From Acanthaster planci (taxonomy: Eukaryota > Echinodermata > Asteroidea > Valvatida > Acanthasteridae): a DNA stretch of 64,000 nucleotides. Position 1 is the first letter of the stretch. Each line of letters begins with the position of its first letter. A program made the position numbers and the translations under genes. The stretch covers positions 746,335-810,334 of the forward strand of contig NW_019091408.1 in assembly GCF_001949145.1 (NCBI RefSeq). The letters are read 5' to 3'. Below are positions 1 to 11,304 of this stretch, piece by piece. Below the pieces are notes generated by a model, which worked only from the letters and a program-made list of their open reading frames with translations, had not been told where the DNA came from and did not search any database.

Positions 1-490
1 TGCCCTCAAAACACGCATCCCCCCCAAACACTGGTGATTACAAAGTATAAATGGTTATAAAGGGAATATATGTATTTGAAATAGCTTTGTGTACACATAC
101 ACAGTAATAAGTATTTCAAAGACATTTTATTGAATGTGTGCACATGACCATAACTTGCAGTTACAAATAAAACAAACATTAAAAAGGAAAAGACTCCATA
201 CAGATTTCAATACTGATGCCACAGTATCAAATCATCACTCATATGTCTTGAGTTTTGCTCATTTTTCTGTGTACCCACTACACTGTATTTGTTTTTACCG
301 TTACAATTAAGATATGTGCAGATATAATTTAACCAACACAAACGCCAAGTAAGTCTTTACTGCATAAATCTTGAGAGAGGTTTTACATAACGAGTCACTA
401 ATTTTCGTGACGCAGTCGAATTGTGTCGAGTTAGTAGGCAAAAAAGTATGAAAGTGCTTACCTTCAACATAGTTGGAATTATAGAAGAAT
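1..490. other. No gene seen
   Basis: AT-rich sequence to the left of the DIRS-like element. No open frame, RNA gene or repeat was recognised on either strand. Confidence 0.5.
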
Positions 491-494
491 GGAT

Positions 495-520
495 GAGAGA
501 CCCACCCTGTATATTCGTTC
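495..520. repeat. DIRS-like terminal inverted repeat, right end
   Basis: Reverse complement of 5488-5513 with about two mismatches. It contains the shared core CACCCTGTATATTCG. It marks the 3' end of the minus-strand element. Confidence 0.65.
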
Positions 521-857
521 GTTGTATTGCAATCTGACCACCCTTTAAAGCTAATGGAATGTCCTCATTAGGTATTCAAAGTTTGTATAATGCTGCCCTG
601 TTCAAAGTTGAAGAAAGGATTTCCATGTGTGCCCCTCGTTTCAGCACTGAGTTGTCTTTTTGAAGATTGATGAGCAATGTTGACTGGCGGCGGCGACCTG
701 CGGCCCACTTTCCCGGGAGGGTCAAATTGCCTGCAGAAGTGCACACACGAAATGAAAGGGGAGGGTGACTGAGTCTCTCCTCCATTGTCTTATATAATTC
801 CAATAATATTACAGGTAAGGACTTTACATAATAGGGGAATTGTATTTCGTCAGTTCC

Positions 858-875
858 GGAGAGACTCACCCTGTA
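858..875. repeat. Internal copy of DIRS-like inverted repeat
   Basis: GGAGAGACTCACCCTGTA here is the exact reverse complement of 5497-5514. DIRS elements usually carry an internal region complementary to their outer ends, and this copy about 360 bases inside the right end fits that role. A second decayed end is also possible. Confidence 0.55.
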
Positions 876-949
876 CACTTCAAAGCTGGCCGTTAAGGCA
901 CCAACGCCAGGACTGATTGACCAAACTCTGCTGGCGATGAGCTTCTGGG

Positions 950-1419
950 NNNNNNNNNNNNNNNNNNNNNNNNNNNNNNNNNNNNNNNNNNNNNNNNNNN
1001 NNNNNNNNNNNNNNNNNNNNNNNNNNNNNNNNNNNNNNNNNNNNNNNNNNNNNNNNNNNNNNNNNNNNNNNNNNNNNNNNNNNNNNNNNNNNNNNNNNNN
1101 NNNNNNNNNNNNNNNNNNNNNNNNNNNNNNNNNNNNNNNNNNNNNNNNNNNNNNNNNNNNNNNNNNNNNNNNNNNNNNNNNNNNNNNNNNNNNNNNNNNN
1201 NNNNNNNNNNNNNNNNNNNNNNNNNNNNNNNNNNNNNNNNNNNNNNNNNNNNNNNNNNNNNNNNNNNNNNNNNNNNNNNNNNNNNNNNNNNNNNNNNNNN
1301 NNNNNNNNNNNNNNNNNNNNNNNNNNNNNNNNNNNNNNNNNNNNNNNNNNNNNNNNNNNNNNNNNNNNNNNNNNNNNNNNNNNNNNNNNNNNNNNNNNNN
1401 NNNNNNNNNNNNNNNNNNN
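950..1419. other. Assembly gap (470 N)
   Basis: A run of N inside the recombinase/3' region of the DIRS-like element. Any open frame crossing it is unsupported. Confidence 0.99.
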
Positions 1420-1421
1420 TT

Positions 1422-1795
1422 CTGCGGTAGAAGTTGGCAAAAGTAGTCACAGATGACCAGTCTGCCGTTTTTATGATGTCTTGAGTAGTCACCCCTGCAT
1501 TTGTAGCTACTGCTGAGGTGGGTGCACTCCTGGTTGAATGGGCCTTGAAACATGAAGTATCAATGCCTGCCTCATTGAGAACAGATTTCAGCCATCTAGC
1601 CACCGTGTATGGGACTACTGGATGGTAAGGCTTAGAGTATGATAACAAGAGCTGAGTCATGCCAGCGTTTCCCATTCTGTCTAACATGAGAAGTCCTGTC
1701 AAGGTATTCCCTCAGAATGCGCACAGGGCAGAGGTTTCTGTTGTCTCCGAAACGGACAATCTTAATGTCGTGGAAGGATTTGTTGACTGAAACGA
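1422..1795 (-). pseudogene. Tyrosine recombinase, C-terminal catalytic part (DIRS-like)
   Basis: The minus-strand frame carries a phage-integrase-fold signature typical of DIRS/Ngaro recombinases: FKAHSTRSA (the H-x-x-R box), followed by GVTTQDIIKTADWSS and then FxxFYRR at the gap edge, where the catalytic tyrosine block sits. Upstream on the minus strand, the residues FGDNRNLCPVRILREYL in another frame fit the preceding conserved block, so there is a frameshift near 1690-1700. The recombinase would integrate circular element DNA. The frame is cut off by the N gap at 1419 and separated from its N-terminal part by the LINE at 1797-3470. The family is sure; the gene is non-functional. Confidence 0.8.
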
Positions 1796-1796
1796 C

Positions 1797-3470
1797 GTTT
1801 TATTTATTTATTTATTCTGATATCCAACAGCGGAGACCCGCCACTTACAGGTATCATGGAAAACAAAACAACAAACAACTAATAATAAAAACTGACTTAC
1901 GAGAAAAAAAGGAACAAATCTAAATTACTTGTAAAATATTTGTATAAACATAAACTTGAGTAAATGCATACATTTAAGTTAAGTCAATTCAGTGTAAAAC
2001 TGGCTGAACCTGTGGCAGTTTAGATGTACACAGTTGAGTTATGAGTGCGAAGAACTTCTCTAAATCTCTGTACGGAACGAATTCAATGTAAGCGCCCCAA
2101 ACACATCGCACATTTCGTGGAGTCGGTTGTAGGCAGTTGAAATCCTTGAAACAAATTTAAGCCTTGCTTCGTTATCTCCACCCGGCTTTGCGGAACATGC
2201 ATGATGTGTTTGGTAGCAGATCTGGTTCGGCATTCCGGAACATGGAGGGAAAATGGGTTAACGGTAGTTAAATTGTAATGGTTATGGATATGTTTCTAGA
2301 GGAATAAGCAATCATTGACTGTTCTTCTCTGGACAAGAGTTGGCAAATTAAACAAGTCACACAGTTCAGGAAAGATACAATACAACGATCATTGTGTAGG
2401 ACCTATACATAAACATTAAATAACGCTGTTGCAGTCTTTTCAGTCGCTCAGATTGCGAGTGAGAAATAAAATTAAATACTACTGTGCAATAGTCCACTTG
2501 GGGTCTGATGAGGGAGCAGTACAGTGTACGAAGTACATGTTCACTTTTACAATGTCGGAAGTTTCGCCACACCAAGCTAATAATGGATTCGCCTTCCTTA
2601 CAATAAAATCAACATGAGATACAAAATTTAACCTGTTGTCTATAAAAATTCCAAGATCTCGCTGAATAGAAACATAACGATACATGACAGGTTTCCTTTT
2701 TAATGTGACGCTCATTACAGAACACTTCTGGAGGTTAAGATTTAATTTCCACGTTGAACACCGTGCACCTAATCTTGTTAAATCATCTTGTAAAGAGACA
2801 CAATCATAATCATTAAAAACCTGACGAAAAATTTTCATATCATCTGCTAACAGTAGTGACCTGTTCGTAAGACTTGATGGTAGGTCATTAATAAACAAGG
2901 TGAATAACAATGGACCTGACACTGAGCCCTGAGGGACACCTGCAGGGACTGGATACCAGCTGGAACATTCACTTTCAACAACCACTCGATGTTTCCTATC
3001 AGTTAAATAGCTACGTAACAGGTTAAATAACTGAGGATGAACATGATAAGATGCCAGTTTGTGAAGTAAAAGATGGTGGTTGACCCGATCAAACGCTTTG
3101 GAGAAATCAGTGTAGACCACATCCAACTGGCCATCCCGATCAACAGCAGAATAAGCTTCCTGTAATAAGGTACATGTAGTAAGATTAGTGGTGCAATCCC
3201 TACCAGGTACGAATCCATGCTGCTGATCAGAGATAGCGGGCTGGACATGATCTACAGCTGAGCACATAAAATTCTTTCAAACACATTGCAAACAAGTGGT
3301 AATAAAGACACTGGTCGGTAATTAGCTACATTTTTCTTGGTACTAGACTTATGTAAGGGCACAACATTAGCAGCTTTCCAGCTACCTGGAAAAATTCCTT
3401 CATTGACTGATCTTTGAAAAAGGTAGAGGGTTTTACGAGCCAGAAAACATAACTTCCATTATAAGACCTA
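1797..3470 (-). mobile_element. LINE (non-LTR retrotransposon), 5'-truncated, inserted in the DIRS-like element
   Basis: A minus-strand non-LTR element whose RT body covers about 3460-2370, followed by a 3' untranslated region ending in a (TAAA)n tail, seen on the plus strand as TTTATTTATTTATTTATT at 1799-1816. The tail plus 5' truncation is typical of target-primed insertion in the L2/CR1/Jockey groups. It lies between the N- and C-terminal halves of the recombinase, so it inserted into an already present DIRS-like copy. I could not define a target-site duplication. Confidence 0.75.
2366..3450 (-). pseudogene. Non-LTR reverse transcriptase fragment
   Basis: Minus-strand RT with blocks in order: GIFPGSWKAANVVPLHKS and YRPVSLLPLV upstream (about 3440-3280, outside the longest frame), then QHGFVPGRDCTTNL, DFSKAFDRVNHHLLLHKL, GVPQGSVSGPLLFTLFINDL, and the catalytic box as LLADDMKIF. 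A YADD/FADD box would be usual, so the residue before ADD is altered. The C-terminal block LRTLYCSLIRPQVDYC follows in a shifted frame at about 2540-2470. Frameshifts and the missing 5' part (endonuclease, ORF1) make it inactive. Family is Jockey/CR1/L2-like; I cannot name the clade. Confidence 0.8.
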
Positions 3471-3800
3471 GACATATGATTTATACAATAGCTGTGAGTG
3501 ACGAACAGCGACTAGCCTAATAAGTGCAATTAGCATGACCAATTTGTGAGATAGCTGTCGGATCGATAACCGACGATTGTCAGGTAAAGTCTTGAAATAA
3601 TTCAACACAGTTACTACATTCCATGTGAAATTGTAGCGTGGATGCGGAGGACGCAAATTTAAGACCCTTTAAGAAACGCTTAACTAGATGATGTTGCCCA
3701 ACTGGGGCTCTGTCTACAAAAACGTGCTGAGGAAATCGCCGATCTATACACATTGAAAGTTCTGTAATGCAACCGTAAATCTAATAAATGTTGAAGAAAG
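3468..3800 (-). pseudogene. Tyrosine recombinase, N-terminal part (DIRS-like)
   Basis: The minus-strand frame 3656-3468 reads RPPHPRYNFTWNVVTVLNYF and then LSIRQLSHKLVMLIAL, the core-binding region that precedes the catalytic half in DIRS-type recombinases. Just upstream, HHLVKRFLKGL in another frame belongs to the same protein, showing a frameshift near 3660. The continuation is interrupted by the LINE and resumes at about 1795. Confidence 0.7.
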
Positions 3801-3813
3801 CATAAACATACCG

Positions 3814-4730
3814 CTACAGGGGCTCGAACATGATCAGTTTGTCTCTAGCTCCGAAGACACCAGCAGGCCCATCGATTCCAAGCTGAATCAAATTGTTTTT
3901 TGGACTGCTTTTTTGAACAACCACCTCCAAAAGTCTGAGATACCAGGTCTTTGTGCGCCAGACTGGGGCCAATGAGTAGAATCGTGGCCTTCTCCTCGCC
4001 TGGGTAGAAGAGCAAAGGGGGGGGGGGAGGCGTAACCCTTTATCTTCTTCCAGTTCAGGAACAGAGCATCTATTCTCCAAGCCATGGGGTCGGGCTGCCA
4101 TGATACGAAGGTCTCGAGTTAGGTATTCAGTCGAGTTGCAAACAGGTCAACTTCTGGGGAAAAACTTAGTTTGCTGAGAATTTTGTGAAATATTAGTGTG
4201 TTTAGTTCCCATCCTGCTTGGTCGTTGAAAACACGGGATAGATCGTCGTTTGTGATATTCATGGAGCCTGGTAAGTGGTCTGCCGTCAGAATGATATCCT
4301 TCTGGAGACACCACACCCAAATCTCGAGTGCCAGTTGAACAAGATGCATTGAGCGCGTTCCACCCTTGTGGTTCATTTAAGAGATGGCCGTGGAATTGTC
4401 CAAATGAAGTCGCACATGCAAATCTTGATGATCCCTTAACAGCGTTCTGAGCTCATGGAAGACCGCCAACAGCTCGTGATAATTGATGTGGTTGGTCTTT
4501 TCTTGAAGTGTCTAGAACCCCCGACTAGTTGATGGTCGAGGCAGGCTTCCCAACCTTTCAATGGTGCAACTGTCTGAATGGTCAGATCTGGAGTCTTCTG
4601 AACGATCGCCCAGCCGTTCCATGCTTCTAGGAATTGCGTCCATGCACGTAGTTCGTCTTTTGCCTCCTCTGACAGGGAGACTTCCGTCTCGTAGTTGTAG
4701 TGTTCCCGCAGGACGCTATCTTGTCTATCT
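3814..4730 (-). pseudogene. DIRS-like reverse transcriptase tail and RNase H
   Basis: On the minus strand: YETEVSLSEEAKDELRAW and LKGWEACLDHQLVGG (end of RT and start of RNase H), HINYHELLAVFHELRTLL and LHLDNSTAISYLNHKGG in a shifted frame, then ILTADHLPGSMNITNDDLSR and EVDLFATRLNT, then MAWRIDALFLNW and FYSLAPVW. These are the conserved RNase H and post-RNase H blocks of DIRS elements. At least three frameshifts or stops separate them. The RT palm is absent: the sequence passes from Gag-like residues directly into the RT end near 4720. Confidence 0.75.
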
Positions 4731-5513
4731 GAAGTTGTTGGTAGAACAATGGGGCCGGAAACACTGCCTGTACGGTCGCTGACATCTTCCCGATCTTCCC
4801 AATGGCGAGATCGCGGACTTAAGCCAGACTTCTGAATCACCTCCTCAGAAATGGGGTTAACCCTGTCCTTTTTGTGAGGATTGCTTAGTATCTCTCTCGC
4901 AGCTGGAAGGGAAATTGCTGCACTCCCAGCACCAGAAGTTTCTGAGTTCTCCTCGATGTCGCTGACAAGTGAAACAGCGGAGTCGGTGCGAGCCATGCCA
5001 GTGCTGGTGGTTGATTATTGCACCGGTAGACCAGTTATGGTGGGTAAAGTTGTCTGGGTAGTACCTGACAATCGCACCACTACGGAGGAAAACCCCATGG
5101 GTTGTACAGGCTTGGCGGTACCGGTCCCAGGTTTGTAGCCGTGGGCAACTGAGAAGTACCCCAGGGGCTCAAGTTCCAAGGCATGGCCAGGCTGATGCAT
5201 AACCAGCCGGGTTCGCTGCAGGGCCCTATAGGAGTTTCCGGTGCTGCTAGGCGGTGCGGATGGTATAGGTTCCGATCCAGCTTGAGTAGCAACAGCGGCT
5301 TTTTGATGAGGTGGTGCTGGTTGGGATATGTCGCTAGATGAATTCGACTTCGGACCTGGAATGGAGCCTGCATTAGGTTTCGGGCATGACGACCCTCCAC
5401 CTGAATTGCTATCAGCCCATAATGAAGCTGAGGCGTGGCGGTCAGTCATGGGCTTCGGGCATGACGACCCTTCACCCTGACCGCTAGGAACAAATATACA
5501 GGGTGAGTCTCTC
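4720..5513 (-). pseudogene. Gag-like leader of the DIRS-like element
   Basis: Two consecutive minus-strand open stretches (about 5513-5015 and 4996-4720) encode proline-, serine- and glutamine-rich sequence with a repeated SSCPKP motif and a second acidic/serine-rich part starting MARTDSAVSL. There is no zinc knuckle and no recognisable enzyme motif. Position upstream of RT and composition suggest ORF1/Gag of the element. The second stretch runs in frame into RT residues, as expected from an internal deletion. Confidence 0.45.
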
Positions 5514-5514
5514 C
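5488..5514. repeat. DIRS-like terminal inverted repeat, left end
   Basis: Contains TACAGGGTGAGTCTCTCC (5497-5514), perfect reverse complement of 858-875, and matches the reverse complement of 495-520 over 26 bases. Marks the 5' end of the minus-strand element. Confidence 0.65.
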
Positions 5515-5519
5515 AGAAT

Positions 5520-6420
5520 TGGCGAAATATAATCATCTGTTATATGAAATTTACCTCGGGGTTTCTGCATGTGGTCACATTCATCATTCTCTTTATGGTA
5601 ACACGACATGATTATAAACTGGCACTGTAAGACATTATAGATTTTTTTCAAGAAGCTTGATTTTATTTCAGGGGACTCTAGTCTTATTAACTTTCACTTA
5701 AGTTGAGTCTTTTGATAAGGGACTCGAGTCGAGTCGCTAAAGCCCCCCCCCCATCGGCTGAAAAGAGTCATGTTGGTCAAGATTGTTCATTTCGCTGGTA
5801 CCGACGCGACCGTAACGCATGCATTTCCTTAATAGTTCGTGAAAGTTCAGTTCCGACCAAAGGGCTGAGCTCGGGCGGCTTGTTCTCGTATGTTCACGAA
5901 CAGTTCGATTTTTTGTTCGTGAGTCGGCTGCTCGAACGCCAGACATATACTATCGGTTGTTGCTGGCAATTAGTGGCAAGCGACTTGCAACAGGCGGCGT
6001 CCATGTACGTTATCCGAGAGTTAATGTTTGGATAACTTGGTGAACATTCATTTCTGTGTAATGAAAAGTAATTTATGTTAATTTTGAAACACTTCCCATT
6101 GTCTCTGGCTTTGTAAGTCATCTCTCCACTTTTTGCAGCTGTTAAAAAATCAAAATCTCACGAGTTTTTCCGTGTGTTCCTGTAAAACCCTGACGAGGAG
6201 GTGGTGTGTGATACTGTTCCGAGAACAGTGTTCTGGAGTCGTGTTCCTGCCGTTCGACCGTGTGATCAAGAAACCCGTGTCAAAAAAAGACCGCTCGAAG
6301 GAGTCTCCGTTGCAGTAAAAATGGCGCCCTTTCTTGGTCCAGGTCGGGGCCCATCGCGCAGTTTATAATACGAACACCACATTACTCAAATTCCAGTATT
6401 TAGTGATAAAAACCACTAAC
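5520..6420. other. No gene seen; GACTCGAGTC-type repeat
   Basis: Open frames here are short and lack recognisable motifs. A short block near 5680-5752 (GACTCGAGTCGAGTC followed by a C run) resembles 27640-27710, so it is probably a repeat end. No conservation test is available because this stretch lies outside the duplicated segment. Confidence 0.4.
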
Positions 6421-6424
6421 ACAG

Positions 6425-8500
6425 AAAGGAAAGTTGTCAGTAACTCTTCTGGTTTATTCCTAAACTTGAACAACAATTAACCATTTAACAAGGACGTGAA
6501 ACTGAAAACTAGCATTCCACAAGTTTTTGTGCACGTGTCAATGCAACACTGAGGCTAGTCCTCCACTGAATACCACCACCGTGAGGATTGCTCATTAATT
6601 TCGAAATTCGAAGTTACATAAAACCTTAAAGGCACGAAAATACCTTTTAAATAGAAATAAACAAAACTGATCAGAAGGTTAATTGAAAGACAAAGGTACA
6701 TTTTCAGGTATTGCCAAACAGATTGCCTAAGACAAACCCTTCAATGACAGTACCGGGAATGCCCATTTGAAAGAGAGGACCGCATCAACATCTCATTGAT
6801 GGTCATATAGAGCGTAAAAGTAAATGGTCAGCAAGCTTCCGGAACCCTCGCGGGGTACGCCTATGGGGATTATACATGGGCTGTCCAATCACATGCCATA
6901 ATTTTTGGAAGAATAGTTTCTAACTAAAACCACCCCAAGAAACACTCATGTCGGAATTTTCCCTTTGTCCTCCTAAAGTAATATTTAGGACAAGTCACCT
7001 GGGGACGGGTTAAAAACGAATTTCATTATTGCAACCTGTCGCAATTTCCTACTCTCCTTGTTCATGCACATTTATTTTCATTACCCGTGCTTAAGTGGAG
7101 ATTAGATTGTACAACGTTGCAAAGATTTACCAGTCTATGGGTTTCAGATTCCGTTGAGTTGAGGTGACGCAGCTCTTGTCAACAAAGGTTACATTATAGG
7201 CCTACATTAGAATCTTTCGTAAGAGCAAGTTATTGTTTTAAGTTTATTTCCTTATAAATTTCAAAATCCTCAACGATATTTTGGTCTATTTTTATTTTGG
7301 CTTTTACCGAAAGACTATCATAAACTATAATTCTGTAATTGTTCATCTGCGTGCGAGACCGCCGAATTGCACTGATCTTCATGTATTTTGGATTTTCGGA
7401 AGTGATAGGTCAGTTTCTGGCACGCTATTTCTCTTTAGATCAGATCATTTTTCAGTTTCCATAAATTGATAATTTTACAAAAGGCCTTTTTAAGAGTAGA
7501 GCTTTAAAGAAGTAACTAAACGGAAAAATATTACAAATATTACATTTCTGTGCGTTATTTTTCCTATCCAAGGATTCCGGAAGCGCGCCATCACATATCA
7601 ACTTTCAGGCTCTATTGAACTTCCCTACTATCCACCTGCAAAAGAACTTAAAACTGCATCAATTCAAATATCAACACCATATAAATCAAATATCAATATT
7701 TATAATCCCATCACCATTTTAATGTAAAATAAACACGATTTAAAAGAAATACACAGCAAATGACTTGGAAGTTGAAACCCAAATCGATAAATGTAAAAGT
7801 ATAAACCTCTATAAACCTCAGCATTCATATTGCATTATAAAAATGTCATTATTCTATTAGGAGATTTCAATTGATTTGATTTGCAGCATTATTGAAGATG
7901 ACTTGAAAATGACTTGGTTACATTTCCAAAACGGAAAAAAATGCCATTATTAGACAGAGCGTTTAGAAATTGCCCAGTTCTGTTTCAGAAAAATGAACGT
8001 TTTGCTCCCTTAGGTGCATGTGATCACTGAATCCTTATGTCGAGTTTCTAAACAGGCAAAGACTCAAATTTGTACTCGCCCATTTAGGGATTCTGCAGTT
8101 TTGCCTTTCAGCCGTTGGCTTACTGATTATGACCGGTATGATTCTACCTCGAATGTATCAACTGTGTATCGGGGCAAAAATGTCAGTGATGTGACAAATC
8201 AGTACTATTTTCCAGACATTTCACTTGTTTAACGTCAGACGGATAACACCAGCTATCAAAACATCTGGTGCAAGAACATCAAAACGCTTTTGACAATAGA
8301 CAGTTACATCCCCCAATTGATTGATTGCGCCCGCTAAATCACATGACCGATAGTGGGCACCAATCCCATATAAACTATAGCAACGTGTGTTTTGACTGTT
8401 GTTTACAAACAGTACAGCCAATTACGTGCAAATGTAATTACGTGCTTTAGATAACACACTGTTTCCACGCTATTTGCCATCGGAGCCACCACCTGTAATA
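6425..8500. other. Duplicated non-coding DNA
   Basis: Matches 38098-39650 with many indels. The open frames within it are not kept in the other copy, so this is non-coding. Confidence 0.6.
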
Positions 8501-8504
8501 TATA

Positions 8505-9998
8505 TGTCATATTTGAGCCAGGTTGTGTGTTTTGTAAAATAAAATGTGTTTTCCTTTCTCAATTTTGTTTGCTGTCGAGAGGTTCGTTGCACTCCCCCCT
8601 TGTCTAGTTGTAAGTGGTGAATATTTATTTTATGCCCCGATGTCCTTCATTTGCATTGGAAATGATGTCTAGGGCGGCTCTAGAATGTGAACTCTGCATT
8701 AGAGACTCCAGAGGGTAAGTACATACAATGCCAGTGGAATGTGAACAATTGGGTGTGGCCCGTTAATAGTGTGCACTGGAGTGTGCGGCAGTTGTGTGAG
8801 TTGATGTGTGTGTGTCTTACCGAATTACCCGGGGGTCAGTAATTTCGTTGTCTTAGTCGCCAGTGGTCAAATTCCGCTCTCAGCAAGCTCAATACATCTA
8901 CCAGAGATTTTGCTCTTGGGGTTTGATATTTGCTTTTCTTGCTTGTTCGCTGAGTGTTCATCTTGGAGTATTTTAGACTCCATAAACCGTGTGACTTTGG
9001 ACTGATGACCAATTACAAGCAACAACGGAGGCCACATATCTGTAAGAAGATTTTCCTTTCTTTTATCTTTGAAGTATATTTAAATGATTTAATTGAATGT
9101 TAGCATGTCATCTGATAGGTGCTGACAAAACTCAGTTGAATTGTTGAATTGTTGATGTTGCTCAGTAAAATGGCGTACTTTACTTATGTGTGACTTGCAC
9201 AACCGATCCTGTATTTTCCTGTACTAAAATCTTAAATTTCCAGAGGGCCCTTGATAAGTGGCACTTAATGACAACCCGAGTTTTACTACCAACGTCTTGC
9301 CCAGCATGGTACCTGAAAGGGGAGATGTCATGACTACTGGCTATTGTGGCCGTGGCGACCTTGCTCCTGAGTGCGGCTACATCTACCTGTGTGCGTCAAC
9401 AGATACGGTGTTTTCAGCACATCCATCCGGGACGCAAGAGCCATTGAACGATAGCGAAAGGATGGATTGAACATTATTTTGGTTAAGGCTTACTTAAATT
9501 GAATTTATTTTCTGTGAATTTGTGGTTTCACTAAATGGTTAGTCAGTCGCCTCGTGTCCAAGTTAATGCGGCTCGTTTTGCCTATGTGGCTCATTTTGCC
9601 TATGCGGCTTATTTTGCCTGTGTGGCCCATTTTGCCTTGGTGGAATGTTATTAGGTTGTGCCCAGGTGTTTCTACTTTATTTTGACGGTCTTTATACATG
9701 TACGAGCTTTGGTGTGTTTATGTAATTCACTACTTTATCGATTTGAAGGTATCATAAATTTCATGTCATAGTGATACTGGAGCTCCACACAGTGCACTGA
9801 TCGATGTATTAGTGTTTTGGGGTGTTTCGTCATTGCAAGCCTGGTTCATTTTAATCTCAAACTCGAAAAACTGTACCTTTAGATTTTAACATTGATGAAT
9901 TGTACATACGGAGGAGAAAAACCTGTGAACATTGGGATTGTAAATAAATGATTCGAATACTAGACACTTGTCAAGTTTGTTTTCTGACAGAGTTCTCA
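8505..9998 (+). mobile_element. Copy-A-specific insertion, possible long solo LTR
   Basis: Copy B runs from sequence matching 8500 straight to sequence matching 10006, giving an empty site around 39650-39655. The insert begins TGTCATATTTG and ends near TTCTCA, within an ATATA-rich flank on both sides. An AATAAA (about 9943-9948) lies about 50 bases before the end, as expected for the R/U5 side of an LTR. No protein domain was recognised inside. A solo LTR fits best; another non-autonomous element is possible. Confidence 0.4.
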
Positions 9999-10005
9999 AA
10001 ATATA

Positions 10006-10300
10006 TATCGTTACCAAGTTCTAACAGAATTTAACTGTCTTAATTCACGAAAAACAGGTAGTCCTTGGGATTTGCCCGTCAGATTAATTAAGGAATTCTC
10101 TGTTGAAATTGCCAATCCATTGAAACTTCTTTTAAATATTTGTATTGAACAAGAAGTCTTTCCCGGACTGTGGAAAACTGCTACAATCATTCCCGTACCT
10201 AAAGACCACGAAATTTCTTCTTTTAACCAATTAACACCAATTGCACTCACTCTCATTTTGGCACGCATACATGTATTTGAATCATTCTTGTTCCAAGGTC
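10006..10300 (+). pseudogene. LINE reverse transcriptase fragment (copy A)
   Basis: The plus-strand frame carries DLPVRLIKEFSVEIANPLKL, VFPGLWKTATIIPVPK and NQLTPIALTLILARI, the N-terminal RT region of a non-LTR retrotransposon (fingers plus the RPIALTPIL-type block). It stops abruptly at about 10288, where copy B (39655-39930, then 40430-41330) still has the rest of the RT. It is therefore truncated by a deletion. Only this region is present: no endonuclease and no catalytic ADD box. Confidence 0.7.
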
Positions 10301-10950
10301 CAATGCTTAGTGCTATAAGCGCTCGCCTATACGGTGTTTGGCCAAAGTATTGTAATAGGGACATTTTATTTTTTCATTCTACTCATTTTTTTCTATTTTT
10401 GATGGTGGTGTAGATATTGTCTATTATTTTTGTGATTTTGTTTTGGAACTTTTGTATTTTGAGGAATTTATGGAATCAACGTGATGACGTTTAATTAAAT
10501 TCCAAATTGTCGTAATTTTAGTGTATTTTAAAAACCTCAAATTTTCTAGTGTAAAAGAAACATTTTTAGTCGTTTGCCTTGTTTGACATTTTAAAATGAA
10601 TAAACCAACAATATATATCATGTTGTCAGATGCTAAAGAAGCCATGCATTTTATACATGAACAAACGGAAAATAAAGCATCAGTTTTCTTCAGAACATTT
10701 CCTTATTAAGTACCTGCCCATCAAATCACATTTAAATAAAATATGGTATTAACTTTGATAATATGCTAAAGTCCGTTTCAGCTGCACACTTGTTTGTTTT
10801 CATATTTGAAAAATCTGTACCTCGTTTTCATTTGACGTGACTGACGTCATATTTTGACTTATAGCTAGTCATGCATTATTGTCCTTTTTGTTTGCTTTCT
10901 GCAACTAATGCAGACAGACCAAAGGATTTTCGCAATATATGATTCCCATA

Positions 10951-11052
10951 GGTCCCTGCATGGTCTTATAGTCTATGATGCACTTAAGCACCCTGCACAT
11001 AGGTCCCTGCATGGTCTTATAGTCTATGATGTATTGAAGCACCCTCTGTATA
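10951..11052. repeat. 51-bp tandem duplication
   Basis: 10951-11001 and 11002-11052 are two adjacent copies of GGTCCCTGCATGGTCTTATA and following bases, with a few differences. Copy B has a single unit near 46503-46555, so the duplication arose in copy A. Confidence 0.8.
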
Positions 11053-11304
11053 CAGCTGGGAACGTTCATGGGTTTATTTGCAACTTTTTTATGTTGCAGG
11101 TTCTACGTTCTGCCTTATATTTTCAGCGGAATTCGCCAATATTGTTGTTTGAGTTATTTACTATTTTGTTAACCCATTTTAATTTTTCATCCCGGTATTT
11201 GTACTTTGTTTCCCCTTCAAACTTTTAAAATGTTATTTTAGACAAGATCGCATTTTTGACACGCCTGCAACTGAGATCGCACAACCTTCTTGCACGAGAG
11301 CCGC

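Larger units (their letters stand above)
495..5513 (-). mobile_element. Degenerate DIRS-like tyrosine-recombinase retrotransposon
   Basis: Read on the minus strand from 5.5 kb to 0.5 kb, the order is Gag-like proline/serine-rich sequence, a reverse-transcriptase/RNase H tail, the N-terminal part of a tyrosine recombinase, an inserted LINE, and the C-terminal catalytic part of the recombinase. DIRS-type elements have this RT-RNaseH plus tyrosine recombinase content and inverted terminal repeats instead of LTRs. A 26-base inverted repeat (495-520 against 5488-5513, about 24 of 26 matching) brackets the element. A further 18-base perfect match to the same end lies at 858-875. Frameshifts, stops, an internal deletion of most of RT, the LINE insertion and an assembly gap make it dead. 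The family call is firm on domain content. The exact ends are inferred from the inverted repeats. Confidence 0.75.

Noticed and set aside
576-1702. Long minus- and plus-strand open frames across the N run
   Set aside because: Most of their length is N. Only the recombinase end at 1422-1702 is supported.
9258-9470. 70-codon open frame in the copy-A-only insert
   Set aside because: No motif; lies in probable LTR-like DNA.
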